Assembly (NCBI GenBank): GCA_016647705.1
Contig: CM028326.1
Location: 1,860,001-1,924,000, forward strand
Origin: Eucommia ulmoides
Taxonomy: Eukaryota > Streptophyta > Magnoliopsida > Garryales > Eucommiaceae
Direction: 5' to 3'
DNA: 64,000 nucleotides
Below the pieces are notes generated by a model. It worked only from the letters and a program-made list of their open reading frames with translations, was not told the origin of the DNA and did not search any database. A program made the position numbers and the translations under genes. Positions 1-19,949 of the stretch are shown here, piece by piece; the stretch's first letter is position 1; each line of letters opens with the position of its first letter.

Positions 1-112
1 CGATGGTTGAGACAGGTACGCTTTCGATTACTGTTTTTCATTGTTATGTCCTATAATCCATGTATGTTTACGATTATTAATTAATTCCGTTTTATTGTGA
101 TTATGAGAAATA

Positions 113-488
113 ATCAATACTCTTCTCTCTCCCTTATCCTCTCATCCGTTACATTTGCTCTCGCGTCTCCGAGTTTTTCTCTTCATATCACTCTATGTAT
201 CTCAGTATTATTTTCTCTTGCATGTCGCCACCACCACTATCGAAATCCTTCCATCTCTTTGCACAATGTTCCCTTGATCCCTCCATCCATCTCTATTTTT
301 ATCACCACCATTATCAAGAAGACTGATCGATGCAAATTAAACTTCTTGAGTTCATCCAGTAATTTTCACCGCAAAATAAGATTGTTTGGTAACTGCCTTT
401 ATATTTATAATCTGAATTTTTGGGTTCCATGACTTCGCATGTTCAACAACCGTGCATTCGATTTCTTTCCCTTCGAAAAAATTAGGCA
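113..488. repeat. Dispersed repeat A, first copy
   Basis: About 375 bases that recur, diverged, at about 9762-10126. Both copies share a pyrimidine-rich start, a run of CACCACCA-like triplets and the end around TTTGGGTTCCATGACTT. Each copy holds a short open frame, but the encoded stretches are low-complexity and Ser/Leu/Ile-rich, so I do not call a gene. The family is not recognised. Bases 1-112 show nothing I can name. Confidence 0.6.
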
Positions 489-568
489 TATAAAGTGTTA
501 CCTTAACTTCATAGATGTATGTTATGAGAGTTTTATATAATTTTTTTTAGAAATTTATCTCAAATTTA

Positions 569-1053
569 TATAGGCTATAAGGGGTTTATAAATTTTTATA
601 TGTTTTAGATTAGGAGTCTAAAATTATTGTAATACAAAAAAATTGTTGTTATTTTTATAGCGTATGGAGTCTTGAAAAAAAATTTGGACTTAAGAAAAAA
701 AATACTATGGCTCATGAGTTGGGTTAAATTTTAATTTCATAATTAAAAAATACTAAATTTTAAGTCTTAATTTTATTTATTTTCTAAATATAAAAATAAA
801 AATTGGAATTTTTAGAAGTTGTAAACTGAAACATGGGGTGCAATGTGTAATTAATCCATAAAGGCTAAAAAGAGAGAATTGTCTTTACACATAAATGACC
901 AAATACCCTTACACTAACGGTTCACCGTCAGTTTTGACTAATAGATTTGCAAATTAAGTCAAATTGAACGTAAATTCAATAATAAGAGACTAGATGCGTC
1001 TATCACTAAATAGTGAAGACTAATTAAATATCGACCCCATTTATGATAGGCCA
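569..1053. repeat. Dispersed repeat B, first copy
   Basis: AT-rich sequence that recurs in the same orientation at about 7388-7958. Both copies run from a TATAAGGG start through shared blocks such as CATAAATGACCAAATACCC to an end near GGCCAAAAAATCAT. No coding signal is seen. Repeat A sits just left of this copy, whereas at the other locus repeat A lies about 1.8 kb to the right. A (TA)n run follows at 1063-1087. Confidence 0.6.
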
Positions 1054-1087
1054 AAAAATCATTATATATATATATATATATATATAT

Positions 1088-1869
1088 TTTCCTTCGGGGG
1101 TCTTAAAAGTTATAAAAAACATCTTTCTAAGGACTACCGTTAGTCCCTAACCAAGCTGGAGGACAAGTTGGCACGAACTTGGTGCATTTTACTATCGAAT
1201 GTGGTGCATGTAGCACAAACGAAGGTGTTGGTATACAGAGGCACCAACTTGGTGCATATTATTAACCGAACTTGGTGCACGCGACGCCAAACGACGCGGT
1301 TGACAAGGAATATGCACAGAGGTTGACTCAAGTTCAAGGCTAAACAAATCTTGGACTGAGGAATAACAAAATGTTGGCATGATGGTGTCAAGTTAGGATA
1401 ACGCGGCATAAAATGCAGACGCACGACTAAGCCAAGGAGTCAACTGTGGGTAGAGTTCCACTGTTGATAACGCCAATTAGTGTTGGGTATTGTGATGGTG
1501 ATCTTATGTGCAATGCTACGATTGGTGCCATGGGTGTTGCATGTCAATGGGTGTAGAGGCAATGAGTGTCAAGATGCGACAACATACGTTGGAGGAACGA
1601 GGCGGCGTTAGACCAAGTTGTTGGGCACGCGTTGGAAAAATAGTGCACTGTTGGGCAATATGGGTGCACATTGGCGACATTGACATATGGTGCGAGGCAA
1701 TCCTATTTCATGGGCAAGGCATGGAACCAACGGAATACCTTGGTGTGGTACCAATGTGCGAAAATTGGTTAAGTGAGGCAGTTTATGGGTTATGTGTTAA
1801 ACATGTTGGGGCAGCTATGGATCTAGGCTAGAAAATTAGCCAACTGCCCTAGACACTTGTCTAGCCACA
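1088..1869. other. Unassigned intergenic DNA left of solo LTR
   Basis: This stretch is less AT-rich than its surroundings. The word CTTGGTGCA appears at least three times between about 1178 and 1280. Open frames of about 100 codons exist on both strands, but I recognise no domain in them. It may be old transposon DNA. It was continuous with the sequence after 3679 before the solo LTR was inserted. Confidence 0.35.
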
Positions 1870-3674
1870 TGTCACAACCCATCCCGATATCACAATATTC
1901 ATGGGCTGGTGTGACAACAATGCTACTTTTCCAGCAATGACTAACTCGACTTAAAATACCTTACACAAAAAGAATATTAATTACCATAATCAACAAAATA
2001 CACATATTCCTATATCTTGAGACTTTCTTTCCTTTTTAACAACCGCACTAATTCATTCATTTTTACAAAACAACATCTACAACCAAAATCAAAAAGAATC
2101 ACTACCCAGATACTCCCCGCTATGGTCCTCCAGAAATCGACCTACTGCCAGTAGGGGACAGACGTTTCTCTACAGCACCTGCGAGTGTACTGCCTTCTTA
2201 GTAAAAACCATTTTTTAACATAGCTACAATACATTTTATAAAATCCAACATTTAAATGGATCAAGAATGGATAAATATAAACACCTCACAGATTTAGTAA
2301 AATCTCTAGTATCAAATAAGCAATGGATGTAAAGCAGTATAATTCAGTTTCCAAAACACCCGATAAATAATAAGTCACCCAATATTTATAAAACACCCCA
2401 ATTTAAACACACATCTCAATCCCACACCCACCGGCCAAGCCATAATGATCGTTTTAACCTCACGATCGGGAGTTGCAACGGTACTGTAACCATCCGTAGG
2501 ATATGCCTTCCTAGCGGACCTAACTGCGCAGATCACCGCCAACCGGACGTCTCCGGAGGCCAATAATATAAATCACCACATGACATCAATCACCTTATAG
2601 TAACTATCCATCTGCCGAACCACCTTCCGAATAGACCATAATAATAATCACCATTTTAAATTAAAACACCAAATCCAACAGATTATTTATAAAGGCTTTC
2701 TTTTCTAAACCCAAACCTTTCAATGGAAAACCATTTAATTCAACTCACCCATAACATGGCTTGATCCATATAATTTATAAAATTCATACAGTTAAATAAA
2801 CACATATCTCATCATATTTATATGAAAAATATTTTGGCAAGAAGGGTAGTACACTCACCTGGAAATTTGAACTCGCAAGCCCCCCCCCCCCAGAATAAGC
2901 TCCTGCTCCCCACTGCCTAAGCGGAAATACGCCGCCTAGGCGAATAGGAGATTCTTGCTCTCTGTTGTTTTACCGCCTGAGCGATATTCCACCGCCTAAG
3001 CGGTCCTGGCTTCGTCCCTGACAGAACAGACCAGTCTTCTTCCTCCTTTTTGTCACCAACTCTGGCCTTTAAATCCTTCACTCCACCTTCACGATCAACC
3101 GCCCCAAGTTTACGCTAAAAATACCAACCTCATTCCCTTTACTCTAGCTAAAACACCCACTAAAATAACACCCCAAACCTTGGATTATAACTCTAACAAC
3201 AAAAACAGGGCACAATCCTTCACCCACACATACCTGCTTCCATTAGACCTCAGAACATGTCACCCTTGCACACCCCTACAACCCAAACGGCTCTTAGCCT
3301 TGGGAAAATACCCTGAACCTGCACCAGTGATTCCGGCAACCCTTCCGACGGCTTCTTCTTCCTCTTCACTTCTCTCTCTCTCTCTCTCCTTTTCTTGTTT
3401 CTTCCCGAATGATCGTTCATCTTCTAACCTCAAATATACATATATATATCAATGAATTTATGGAGTGAAACATGCCACGTTACCCCTTCCCCTCTCTTTC
3501 TCCCGGCATGGTCACGGCACAAACCCTCATGCACAATTATATATATATATATAAATAAATAATTATATAATTGTTTGTTTAAAAATATCTTAACAAAAAT
3601 ACTTTTTCTCCCCCCCCCCCCAATTTCTCATTTTTTCTCATTTCATCCCCCCCTTTTTTTTACTGGGTCTTACA
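1870..3674 (-). mobile_element. Solo LTR of a retrotransposon
   Basis: Reading on the minus strand the element begins TGTAAGACCCAG and ends TTGTGACA, so it has TG...CA ends. It is flanked by a perfect 5-base target duplication, CCACA (1865-1869 and 3675-3679). There is no coding domain, primer site or second LTR, so a solo LTR left by recombination is the simplest reading. It belongs to the same family as 34946-37644, which is inverted relative to it and longer. Long TGTAAGACCC-type LTRs are common in Ty3/gypsy chromoviruses; that lineage is inference. Simple repeats lie inside near 3377-3390 and 3538-3552. Confidence 0.8.
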
Positions 3675-4380
3675 CCACATGTCCAACATGAAAGGGAACA
3701 ACTTTGTGCATTTTTTCTAGCAATTGGGGTTGTTAATTGCGTTGTTCTCTATATATATGTGTGTGTGTGCATTTCGGATTTTTGTGGGCAGAGTAGTGAG
3801 CTAATATTCCTGCCAACTTTAGCCAGAAATTGTGTATGTGTTTCCTTATTTTCACTAAGTTATAAAACAGGGTTGGTTGCGGTTGTAATCGTTGTATGTT
3901 CATACCATTTATAGTGTGTGTCTGCGTTTGGATGGATGTGACAGTGGTTGTCCAGGAACAAACGAGCGTCTGACTAGTTGGTGGACAACTAAGCCATCAC
4001 AGGTGTGAAAAATTTCAGTTCGGACTTTGAACGCGTGACTACTACCAAAATTATATTTGTTCAAAAGTAACAACACAATTATCATTCCGAAATTAGTCCT
4101 CAATTTTTAATATTTCACTTAATTTTTTAAAATATCACTTAATGTTAAAAATTCAATTGAAATTTTATTTTTTAATAAATTTTTTTAGATAATTTTATTA
4201 TTAAAAATATACATTTTCTTTTAAAATATCATAAATATCCTTATGTACGTTTCACTTCCACATAATATGATTTTTCAATAGAATTTCACTGAATTTTATT
4301 GTTTGTTCATAATTTTTTTTAAAATACCCTAAATACCCCCTAAAAATCACTTACATAAATTCACTTAAAATCCGAGGCTT
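3675..4380. other. Unassigned AT-rich intergenic DNA
   Basis: Begins with the second copy of the solo LTR target duplication. After that comes ordinary AT-rich sequence with a short GT run near 3760. I see no supported gene or named repeat. Confidence 0.3.
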
Positions 4381-4800
4381 GATCTCCATAAGTCGTCGGT
4401 GACAATACACGATACTTTAAGAAAATGCAAAACTAACTTATGTAAAGGAAATATAAATTTTGACGTTTGAATCCTATATTTTCCTATATGTAGTTTTGGA
4501 AATCTGCATTAAGATACAAAACATATATCTCAAAATTTTTATAAAGTATATATGATTGTAAGAGCTAATTGTATCTTTGACTTCTTAAAATAATTAAGGA
4601 TTTTGAGAAGGGTATAATGGACATTAAAAAATTTACATTTTAAAAAATACGATTAGAATCAATACAAGATTAGATTTCAAGGTTTCAAAAATAACAAAGT
4701 TTTTTGTTCGTGAGAGAATTTATGGGTTATGGATTGTTAAACAAGATATTTAGTAGATTTTTTCTAAATGAAATTATATTTTGTATTCTTTAAATTTGTA
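4381..4800. repeat. Repeat shared with 53.33-53.73 kb
   Basis: About 400 bases that recur in the same orientation at about 53330-53730, upstream of pseudogene copy 4. Shared blocks include GAGCTAATTGTATCTTTGAC-like and TTTTTTGTTCGTGAG segments. At the second site it lies just before the conserved S-RLK 5' flank. Here it may be a displaced piece of the same ancestral flank, separated from gene copy 1 by later insertions. Confidence 0.5.
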
Positions 4801-4848
4801 TCTTTACACCACGAGACCCCATTTTTTTTTTTTTTTTTTTCCAGTTTA

Positions 4849-6565
4849 TGTTAAGATGTATTTAGATCAGTTAACATGCACCTCTAGAATCTTTCATTGC
4901 CAAATTGTTATGTTTGTTATGCTGGTTTGTTATAGTTTGTTAAGCTCATCCATATGGCATTTTGGTAGGCTATAAATGTTGTATCTCTTTCCCTTTGATA
5001 TCAATAAAAAGTAATCTTTTATTCTCCATTTTTAATATGGTATTAGAGCAACAAATGTGATGGGAGGCACCAGTGTGAATGACCCAAGTATTTGGAGGAA
5101 CCAATGGGTGAGAAAGAGAGAGTAGTGCAGGAATTACCATTGTCGGGAAGAACCGAAGGATTGATGGCTGATGGGGTCGCAACAGAAGTAGAGAGCCCAT
5201 TAGGAAGAAGCTGCGAGCTGAGGTAGGCGATCATTTGCTGAACTTGAGTTGGGGAAAGATGGTCAGAGGCAGTGGAAATGGCCGGAGCAGTAGCAATTGT
5301 GGGTGGAGATGCTGTATATCGATGATGGGCTGGCTTGGATGCAAAAGAGATGGGATGGGCTGGGTATTGGGCTTTTGGTTTGGGCTTATAGCCAGGGGGA
5401 TATCCATGTAAACTGTAACATTGATCAACTAGGTGATTGGCAAGCCCACAATGAGAGCACTGTTTAGGGCGTTGATTGCGAAATGGCGGAGAAGAAGAGA
5501 TCGCTGCGACGGGAGCAATCGGAGGTGGAACACCAAAGGCAAGAGGGTTAGTCGATGCAGAAGAACCAGCACAGAGGGTCCTCTGTCGCTCCTCCTGAAC
5601 GACAAGGTTGAATACTTTCGGAACCGAAGGCGGAGGGTCCATGAGCAGAATTTGGCCACGAATACCCGCATATGATTCGTTGAGTCCCATTAGAAATTGC
5701 ATTATGTGTTCAGTTTGTTGATGATCGATCCAAGATTTCATGCCCCCACATTGACAAAGAGGAACCGGTTGGAAGTTTTTGAGTTCATCCCATAGAGTTT
5801 TCAATCGAGTGAAATAGGTGTTGAGATCAAGGGATCCTTGAGAGAGACCATGAAGTCGCTGCTTGATCTGGAATATGTGAGGGGCATTGTTTTGGCGAAG
5901 TCGGTCATGAAGATCAGTCCAGGCAGCATGAGCACTATCGAGATAAAAAAGATTGTCTACAATTTCTTTGGAAACAGCATTAAGAAGCCAGGAAAGCATC
6001 ATATTGTTGCAACGAGACCAAATACCAGCAGAGGGATCATCAGGGGATGGTTGCGGAATAGTGCCGTCAACGAAGCTGAGCTTGTTCTTGGCATTGAGAG
6101 CCATCGTCATTACACAAGTCCAGGTATTGTAATTAGGTCCAGTGAGTATGTGAGAAATGAGAACTAAACTAGGGTGATCCCCACTGTGGAGGAAGAAAGG
6201 ACTATGAATATTGTCCATGGAATGAGTTTCCAAAGAAGATTGTGGAGTGGTAGATGGCGATGGAGGAGTTAGAGGTTGGAATCTGTTGTTGGTGACTGGT
6301 GGCTGTTGATGGCCACCACCACGAGCCATGGTGGCTCAAAATAGAAAAAACTGCTAGGTGCAGGGAAGAAAGACTTATGATACCATATTAAAAATGGTGA
6401 ATGAAAGATTAATTTTTTATTGATATCAAAGGGAAAGAAATACAACATTTATAGCCTACCCAAATGCCACATCGATGAGCCTAACAAACTATAACAAGCC
6501 AGCATAACAAACATAACAATTTGACAATGGAAGATTCTAGAGGAATATATCTAAATTCTAACACC

Positions 6566-6566
<1 letters not shown>
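4849..6566 (-). mobile_element. Rearranged Ty1/copia fossil with inverted LTRs
   Basis: On the minus strand an LTR (about 6566-6388) is followed by a primer-site-like TGGTATCA and a long gag region (6329 to about 5043). That region contains a copia gag domain, a CCHC zinc knuckle and the beginning of an aspartic protease motif. The body then stops against a second LTR copy (about 4849-5037) in the opposite orientation, also followed by a primer-site-like motif. Both LTRs therefore face inward. Integrase, reverse transcriptase and RNase H are absent, so the element is broken and cannot move by itself. A further LTR start fragment in plus orientation lies at about 6626-6670, after a 45-base T run. 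Confidence 0.75.
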
Positions 6567-6621
<55 letters not shown>

Positions 6622-6669
6622 CAATTTATGGTAAGATGTATCCAGACCAATTAACATGCACTTCGATAG

Positions 6670-7387
6670 CTATTCACTTCCTTGGGCGATCTTAAAAACG
6701 CACTTCTTCATATTGGTCTAATGCATTCAAAATTAAATTCGAAATTTAATACCAGAAGTGTTCACCAAGTTTGAGGGTTTAGGGTTAAACCTTTTTTTCT
6801 TTTTCTTTTTTCGATTTTTTTTTTTCATGATTCCGAGGTTAGATGTTGCATCGTATTCATTGCACCCTTTTTTCTTTTGACGTTTTTCTATTTTTCTATA
6901 TTTTTTATTCTTTCCGTTTTCTCTTTTTCTTTTTAACATTTTTTTTTTTCACAACACCACCTGGGTTGAATGGCTTCTTCGTTTCATTGGGTGTAGGCTC
7001 CGAATTCCCTGAGTTTTTTTTTTTTTTTTTTGTTTTTTTTTGGTCAAGAATTTCCTGAGTTTAATTGTCCTATTATGTTTTGGTTTTACACCACCAAGTT
7101 CCACAATTTCACCTAGAAAGAAGACTTAATTGCAGTTTGAACCCTAGTTTTTTTTTTTTTATATATATATATTTTTTATTTTAATTATCTCATATTAATC
7201 CTTAAAACTATTATTAAAGGACAAACTTGAAAATTCAAAGTATGAGTCTAAAGTGAAATGATATAATGGACAATTTCTTTCTATGTTTTGTTAAAGGGAG
7301 TGTGACTAGCCTCTGACATAATATGTTGATGGGTCTAGAAAGCCATTTTGATAACATAGAGAGTTCTCATGATTTTATTGAAAATCT
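6670..7387. other. T-rich intergenic DNA
   Basis: Many homopolymer T runs (near 6819, 6941, 7015, 7150) and AT-rich sequence. Open frames here are made of Phe/Lys homopolymer code and are not taken as genes. Confidence 0.35.
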
Positions 7388-7958
7388 CAAGGGCGTAAGT
7401 TATAAGGGATTTATAAATTTTTGTGGGTTTTAGATTATGATTCTAAAGTTATTGTAATACATGCAAATAATTATAATTTTTTATGTAAAAAAATTATAGT
7501 TATTTCTATAGTGTATGTAGTCTTGACAATAATTTTGGACTTATGGAAAAATATTATAGCTTGTGAATTGAGTGTTAAAACTTAACTCTAGAATAAAAAG
7601 TGCTAAATTCTATGTCTTATTTTATTTATTTTCTAAATATTAAAATAAATATGTGAATTTTTTAGAAGTTGTAAAATGAAACATAAGGGTATAAAGTGTA
7701 ATTTATCCATATATGCCAAAAAGTGAGAATTGGCTTTACACATAAATGACCAAATACCCTTAGACTAACGGTTGACCGTCATTTTTTACTAGCAGATTTA
7801 CAATTTGAGTATAAATCCTTTACTTACGTTTTGACTTATATTTTAGTTTCATGATCAATGCTCTCTTAAATTTAATAATGAAAGACCAGATGTGTCCATC
7901 ACTAAATAGTGAGGACCAATTTAATATCGACCCTATTTATGAGGGGCCAAAAAATCAT
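7388..7958. repeat. Dispersed repeat B, second copy
   Basis: Second copy of the element at 569-1053, same orientation and diverged. It carries an extra internal stretch around 7480-7520. A 45-base segment (AGTATAAATCCTTTACTTAC and following) occurs at 7808 and again at 8029, a local short duplication. Confidence 0.55.
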
Positions 7959-8640
7959 GAGATAATTGGTGAATAGTCCCAATTTGATAGTGTAATTCAT
8001 TATTTATCCTATTTTAATTTTAAGTTGAGTATAAATCCTTTACTTACGTTTTGACTTATGTTTTAGTCTCATGATTAATGCTATCTTATATCTCAACTAT
8101 ATGCTTCCAATTGAGGTATGCATTGTCGATTGCCACCACCAACTTTCGTGGCCACCCATCGCCGCCCATCGTTGGATTCGGGCCATCGGCCGCCATAATT
8201 GTTTTTTAGTTATATGTAACTATTTTTTTATTTGTATCTTTTACTTACATGTAATTATTTTTTAATTACATTTTTTAGTTATATTTTTAGTATATTTTTA
8301 ATTACATATTTTAATGTATTTTTTTTAACATTCATGTAATTTTTTGACAGCTAATATTTAAAAAATTAATCGAATGTAACTAAAAAATATAAATAAATAA
8401 TATATTAAAAGATGTTACTAAAAAATTAGTCTCATGTAACTAAAAAGAATTTCGACGACCGGCGGCCGACAATGGTCAAAATCAGGAGGGCAGAGTTTGG
8501 TGGCGGCGGCGGCGAGTGGCGATACAATCCTAATTAAAATTTTGTTTTCCATGAACTTTAATAAATAGAACTAAAACTAAAGTATTTATTTGATTTAAAT
8601 TTTTTTATTAATTTAATATCATTATTAACAACTCACAAAA
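7959..8640. other. Unassigned intergenic DNA
   Basis: AT-rich with two GC-rich islands (about 8128-8205 and 8455-8520) holding GCCGCC and GGCGGCGGC runs. Between them are repeated short words TTTTTAGTTA and ATGTAACTAAAAA in opposite orientations, so the stretch may be a degraded foldback element. No gene is supported. Confidence 0.3.
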
Positions 8641-8780
8641 GAAAACAAATCCAAGTCAAGCATGCGAAAATGGTGGGTAAAATGTCAACCCAATAACATT
8701 TTTTTAATCTCAATAGGATGGAATGGAATAGCTAGTCACCGACAGCTAGGGCCGCACTTGGGTTACTTTGTGTGTTCATG
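8640..8780 (+). promoter_or_regulatory. Displaced piece of S-RLK 5' flank
   Basis: The block with AAAGAAAACAAATCC and CAATAGGATGGAA matches the flank at about 53898-53945 before pseudogene copy 4. In copy 4 this block lies about 100 bases from the GCCCGCCTCCAC box. Here the matching box is at 11889, so about 3.1 kb has been inserted between the two parts of the ancestral promoter of gene copy 1. Confidence 0.45.
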
Positions 8781-9761
8781 ATTCATGTTTTCACAACTAA
8801 ATTTTTTAAATTAATGTATAGACTCCGTAAATAGGTTTTGAGGAAATGATTTTTTTAAGTCTTTCACATTTGGGATGAGTATTCAATTGGTTCTCTCTAT
8901 GTCGGTTCGATATATTTGATCTTTTATTATTGAAATTATTTTGATTTGACCCGATTAATAACGGTATTTGTCAAATTTAAAAGGCAACCATTAGTTTAAG
9001 GGTTTTTTCGTCTTTTCACTTCCGAAAATAAAGATAATTTCATCATTTTACTCTAACTAATTTAATAGAGTTTATTTAAATATACCCACGAGTGTCCTTC
9101 TACCCACACAGGTGAAAGATTAGCTCGTTCGGAGTGTTTTTTCACAAACTCGAACTCCTGATTTTGTAGAAAGGTCCCTCAACTACTTTAGTTCAGATAT
9201 GCCTTATTACTTGAACTACACCTTGTTGGTTTTTTATGAGTTAAAGTTTTATTGTTTTCTGTTTATTCCCCCTCACCATCGTTGTGTCTTCCACTCCGCA
9301 AAACAAGGGCGCTAGTCTTCATAGTCCCCTCTCCCTTCTTTTCTCTCATCTCTCTCTTTGTAATAAATACACAAATATATATATAAAATCAGGACAGAGA
9401 TAAAGAGGATGGTCAGATGAAAAGACAAAACTCATCTAGATTTCTAGATTGTAACCTAATAAAATCAAAACAAAAAAATTAGGGTTTAAATCTGTCAGTC
9501 GACCCTTTGTCTCTATTTGTACACTTTCACTATGAGCTTAGCCGTAAGGTTTCAACTAGGGAAGCAAATTCTATGCCCTCGATCTCGCGACGATGACGGC
9601 GGTTTCTCCCTCACCCTCGTGACGACGATAGATGCTTTTCCCTTGCGACGACGGCGGCGCCCCCTCCCTCGACGCCGACGCCTCCTTCACTGGCATATTT
9701 TGAAAAATTATGGCATATTTTGTATTTTGCCTCCTATTTTTTCTTCTCATATCAGATCTGA
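8781..9761. other. Unassigned intergenic DNA in copy 1 upstream region
   Basis: AT-rich DNA with a CGACGACGG-type GC-rich segment at about 9585-9690. One short open frame is Arg-rich because of that repeat. I see nothing that supports a gene. Confidence 0.3.
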
Positions 9762-10126
9762 GTAGTTCTCTTCTCTCTCCCTTATCCTCTCATCTGTTAC
9801 ATCTGCTCTCTCGTCTCCGAGTTTTTCTCTTCATGTCTCTCTGTATATCTTTGTTTTATTTTCTCTTGCATGTTGCCGGCACCACTATCGAAATCCTTCC
9901 ATCTCTTTGCACATCGATCCCACCGTCCATCCCTATCTCTATCACCATCATTATCAGGAAGACTGATCGGTGCAAATTAAACCTCTTGGGTTCATCCGGT
10001 AATTTCCATCGCAAAATAGGATTGTCCGGTAACTTTCCCTATATTTATAATCTGAATTTTTGGCTTCCATGACTTTGTCTTTTCAACAACCCTGCATATG
10101 ATTTCTTTCCCCTTGAAAAATTTAGG
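9762..10126. repeat. Dispersed repeat A, second copy
   Basis: Diverged second copy of 113-488 in the same orientation, sharing the end around TGGCTTCCATGACTT. Not recognised as a known family. AT-rich sequence continues to about 10470. Confidence 0.6.
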
Positions 10127-10470
10127 GCTTTATATACTTGAATGTAATATTATATTTATTTGAAATCTAAAATTAGAGTTGATATATTCTTAGAGTTGAT
10201 TCAAATGGGGTATGATATTATACTATATATTTTTTATGTGAATTTCGGTTGAAGGTGAGATTATGATTAATTTTTGTTTTTCAACTTTTTTTAACTATTG
10301 TAATCTTATATACTTCTTATCTTTTAAGTTGAGGTTTGTGGAATTAGCTAACTGCTTCCCAACAACATGTTCAGTTTTGTCGGTCTTAATTTTTTTTTCT
10401 AGGAACTAATTTTCCATTACACGAAGAAAAAAAAAACTTGCAAAAACTCTTGGATTTTTGCGTGCTACTA

Positions 10471-10945
10471 GGGTACGTTTGGTTGGATGAAAAAAAATAT
10501 AAAAAAATACACAATTTTCAAAACAATTTTTTTTTAGACATGCATAATTTAGTCCCAAAATACAAAAGAAATTATCAATTATTCCCATCACTTTTTTTTT
10601 TTTTTTTTTTGCACCAATAAGTCATTTTGTCTTTTTCTGACCAAAATATCCCTCATATGGATGTTGAATGTAACATTAAATAACTATGGGTGTTGAAGGT
10701 AACATCAGCTGTTTATTTATTATTTATTTATTTATTTTATTTATTTTTAACTGATGTTATATTTTTTTGACCAATATACTCCTCATGTGAATGTTGAATG
10801 TAACATCAATTTTTTTATTTTTTATTTTTTATGATGTTATAGTTTTCTGATCAAAATACCCCTTATATGGATGTTGAATGTAATATTCAAAACCTGTGGG
10901 TGTAAAATGTAACATCAATTTTTTTTTTTTTTTTTTATTATTATT

Positions 10946-10978
<33 letters not shown>

Positions 10979-11845
10979 TTATATTTTTCTGATCAATATA
11001 CCCCTCATGTGGATGTTGAATGTAACATCAATTTTTTATTTTTTTTTATTTTTATAATATTATCTTTTTCTGACCAAATACAACTCATGTGGAAGTTGAA
11101 TGTAACATTTAATACCTGTGGATGTTGAATGTAACATCCATTGTTCTCTTATTTTTGTATGTAGAGTAAAATCCATATGATATTACATTCAACACATGTG
11201 GATGTTACATTTAACACCTGTAAATGTTAAATATAACATCAATTGTTCTCTTATTTTACATCATGTTTGGAAACGATTTTATCCTAAAATCAAGATTATT
11301 ATTTTTTTTTTATTTTTTTTTGGGAACATATAAAAAATGACAAAAAAATCATAAAGTTTGGGGTGAAAACTGTAATTTATGGCGGCGGCGGCAATCGGCA
11401 ACTGACGGTGGTACACCAGTTTGACGACCTTCCTTATCGATGTGAAGCTCACAGGAAGATATTTTGGTAAACTCATTTCTCACCATTTTTAAAAATGAGA
11501 CTAATTGGTGCAAGAAAAAAATGTTAATGGGACCAATCGGTGCAAAGAAAAGTCGATGGAAGTAGATGGTAAATAATTTTTTTTTTGGAGATTAATCGAT
11601 AATTTTTCCTTTTTTTTTTTTTCAAATAAAATTGAAAGAAAAATGAAAGAAAACGGAGGAGAATAAATAAAATTATAATTATATTTTGATAATAAATTTT
11701 TTAATTTAATTATGTAATATATGTTGATAAAATAGTAAATTATTTTTTCTCATTTTATTTATTTTTTTAATCAAACAATACTAAAAAAAAAAAAAAAAAA
11801 AAAATTGAATAAAATATTATTCTCTTTTTCAACCAACGTATCCTG
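10471..11845. mobile_element. Possible non-autonomous TIR element with inner repeats
   Basis: The left edge reads GGGTACGTTTGGTTGGATGA and the right edge contains TTCAACCAACGTATCC, which are imperfect inverted matches typical of Harbinger or hAT-like MITEs. No convincing target duplication was found, so the limits are tentative. The interior is extremely AT-rich and holds the degenerate tandem array at 10630-11250. No transposase is present. Confidence 0.4.
10630..11250. repeat. Degenerate tandem array with GTTGAATGTAACAT core
   Basis: A block consisting of TTTCTGACCAA, CCCTCATGTGGATG and GTTGAATGTAACATC recurs at about 10634, 10766, 10843, 10986 and 11066, with further core copies to 11240. 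Spacings alternate between roughly 80 and 135 bases, suggesting a two-part higher unit near 210 bases. A (GAT)n run occupies about 10946-10978. Confidence 0.6.
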
Positions 11846-11884
11846 GAACGAGTTAAAAAAAAAGAAAAAAAAAAGAAAAAAAGC

Positions 11885-12027
11885 ACTGCCCGCCTCCACG
11901 CGTCTAGAACGGCGACTTTCATTGCCTGTTTGACTTTCATAGTCTTCTAATAAAACGGCACAACAAAAATATTTCCTACTATCTTTTGCTTCCCAGATTC
12001 CATTTCAGACAAGTTTTGCTTCAAGAA
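11885..12027 (+). promoter_or_regulatory. Conserved proximal 5' flank of S-RLK copy 1
   Basis: The segment with GCCCGCCTCCAC, GTCTA and GGCG followed by a cytosine/thymine-rich stretch recurs before copy 3 (about 45205-45250) and copy 4 (about 54015-54065). In copy 1 it lies only about 100 bases from the ATG, so it probably contains the core promoter and 5' leader. A TATA-like TAATAAAA is at 11948. Function is inferred from conservation between copies only. Confidence 0.45.

Positions 12028-19949
<7,922 letters not shown>

Noticed and set aside
97-432. 111-codon open frame
   Set aside because: Low-complexity Ser/Leu/Ile sequence inside repeat A; the second copy of the repeat does not preserve it as a similar domain protein.
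1508-1831. 107-codon open frame with many Trp and Cys
   Set aside because: No domain recognised, no splice or conservation support, and it lies between repeats.
1870-3674. A protein gene in the CT-rich part near 3180-3455
   Set aside because: The open frame lies inside the solo LTR and has no domain; pyrimidine repeats explain it.
5838-6167. 109-codon plus-strand open frame
   Set aside because: Antisense shadow of the copia gag region.
10946-11128. Open frame starting with eleven methionines
   Set aside because: Product of the (GAT)n microsatellite.
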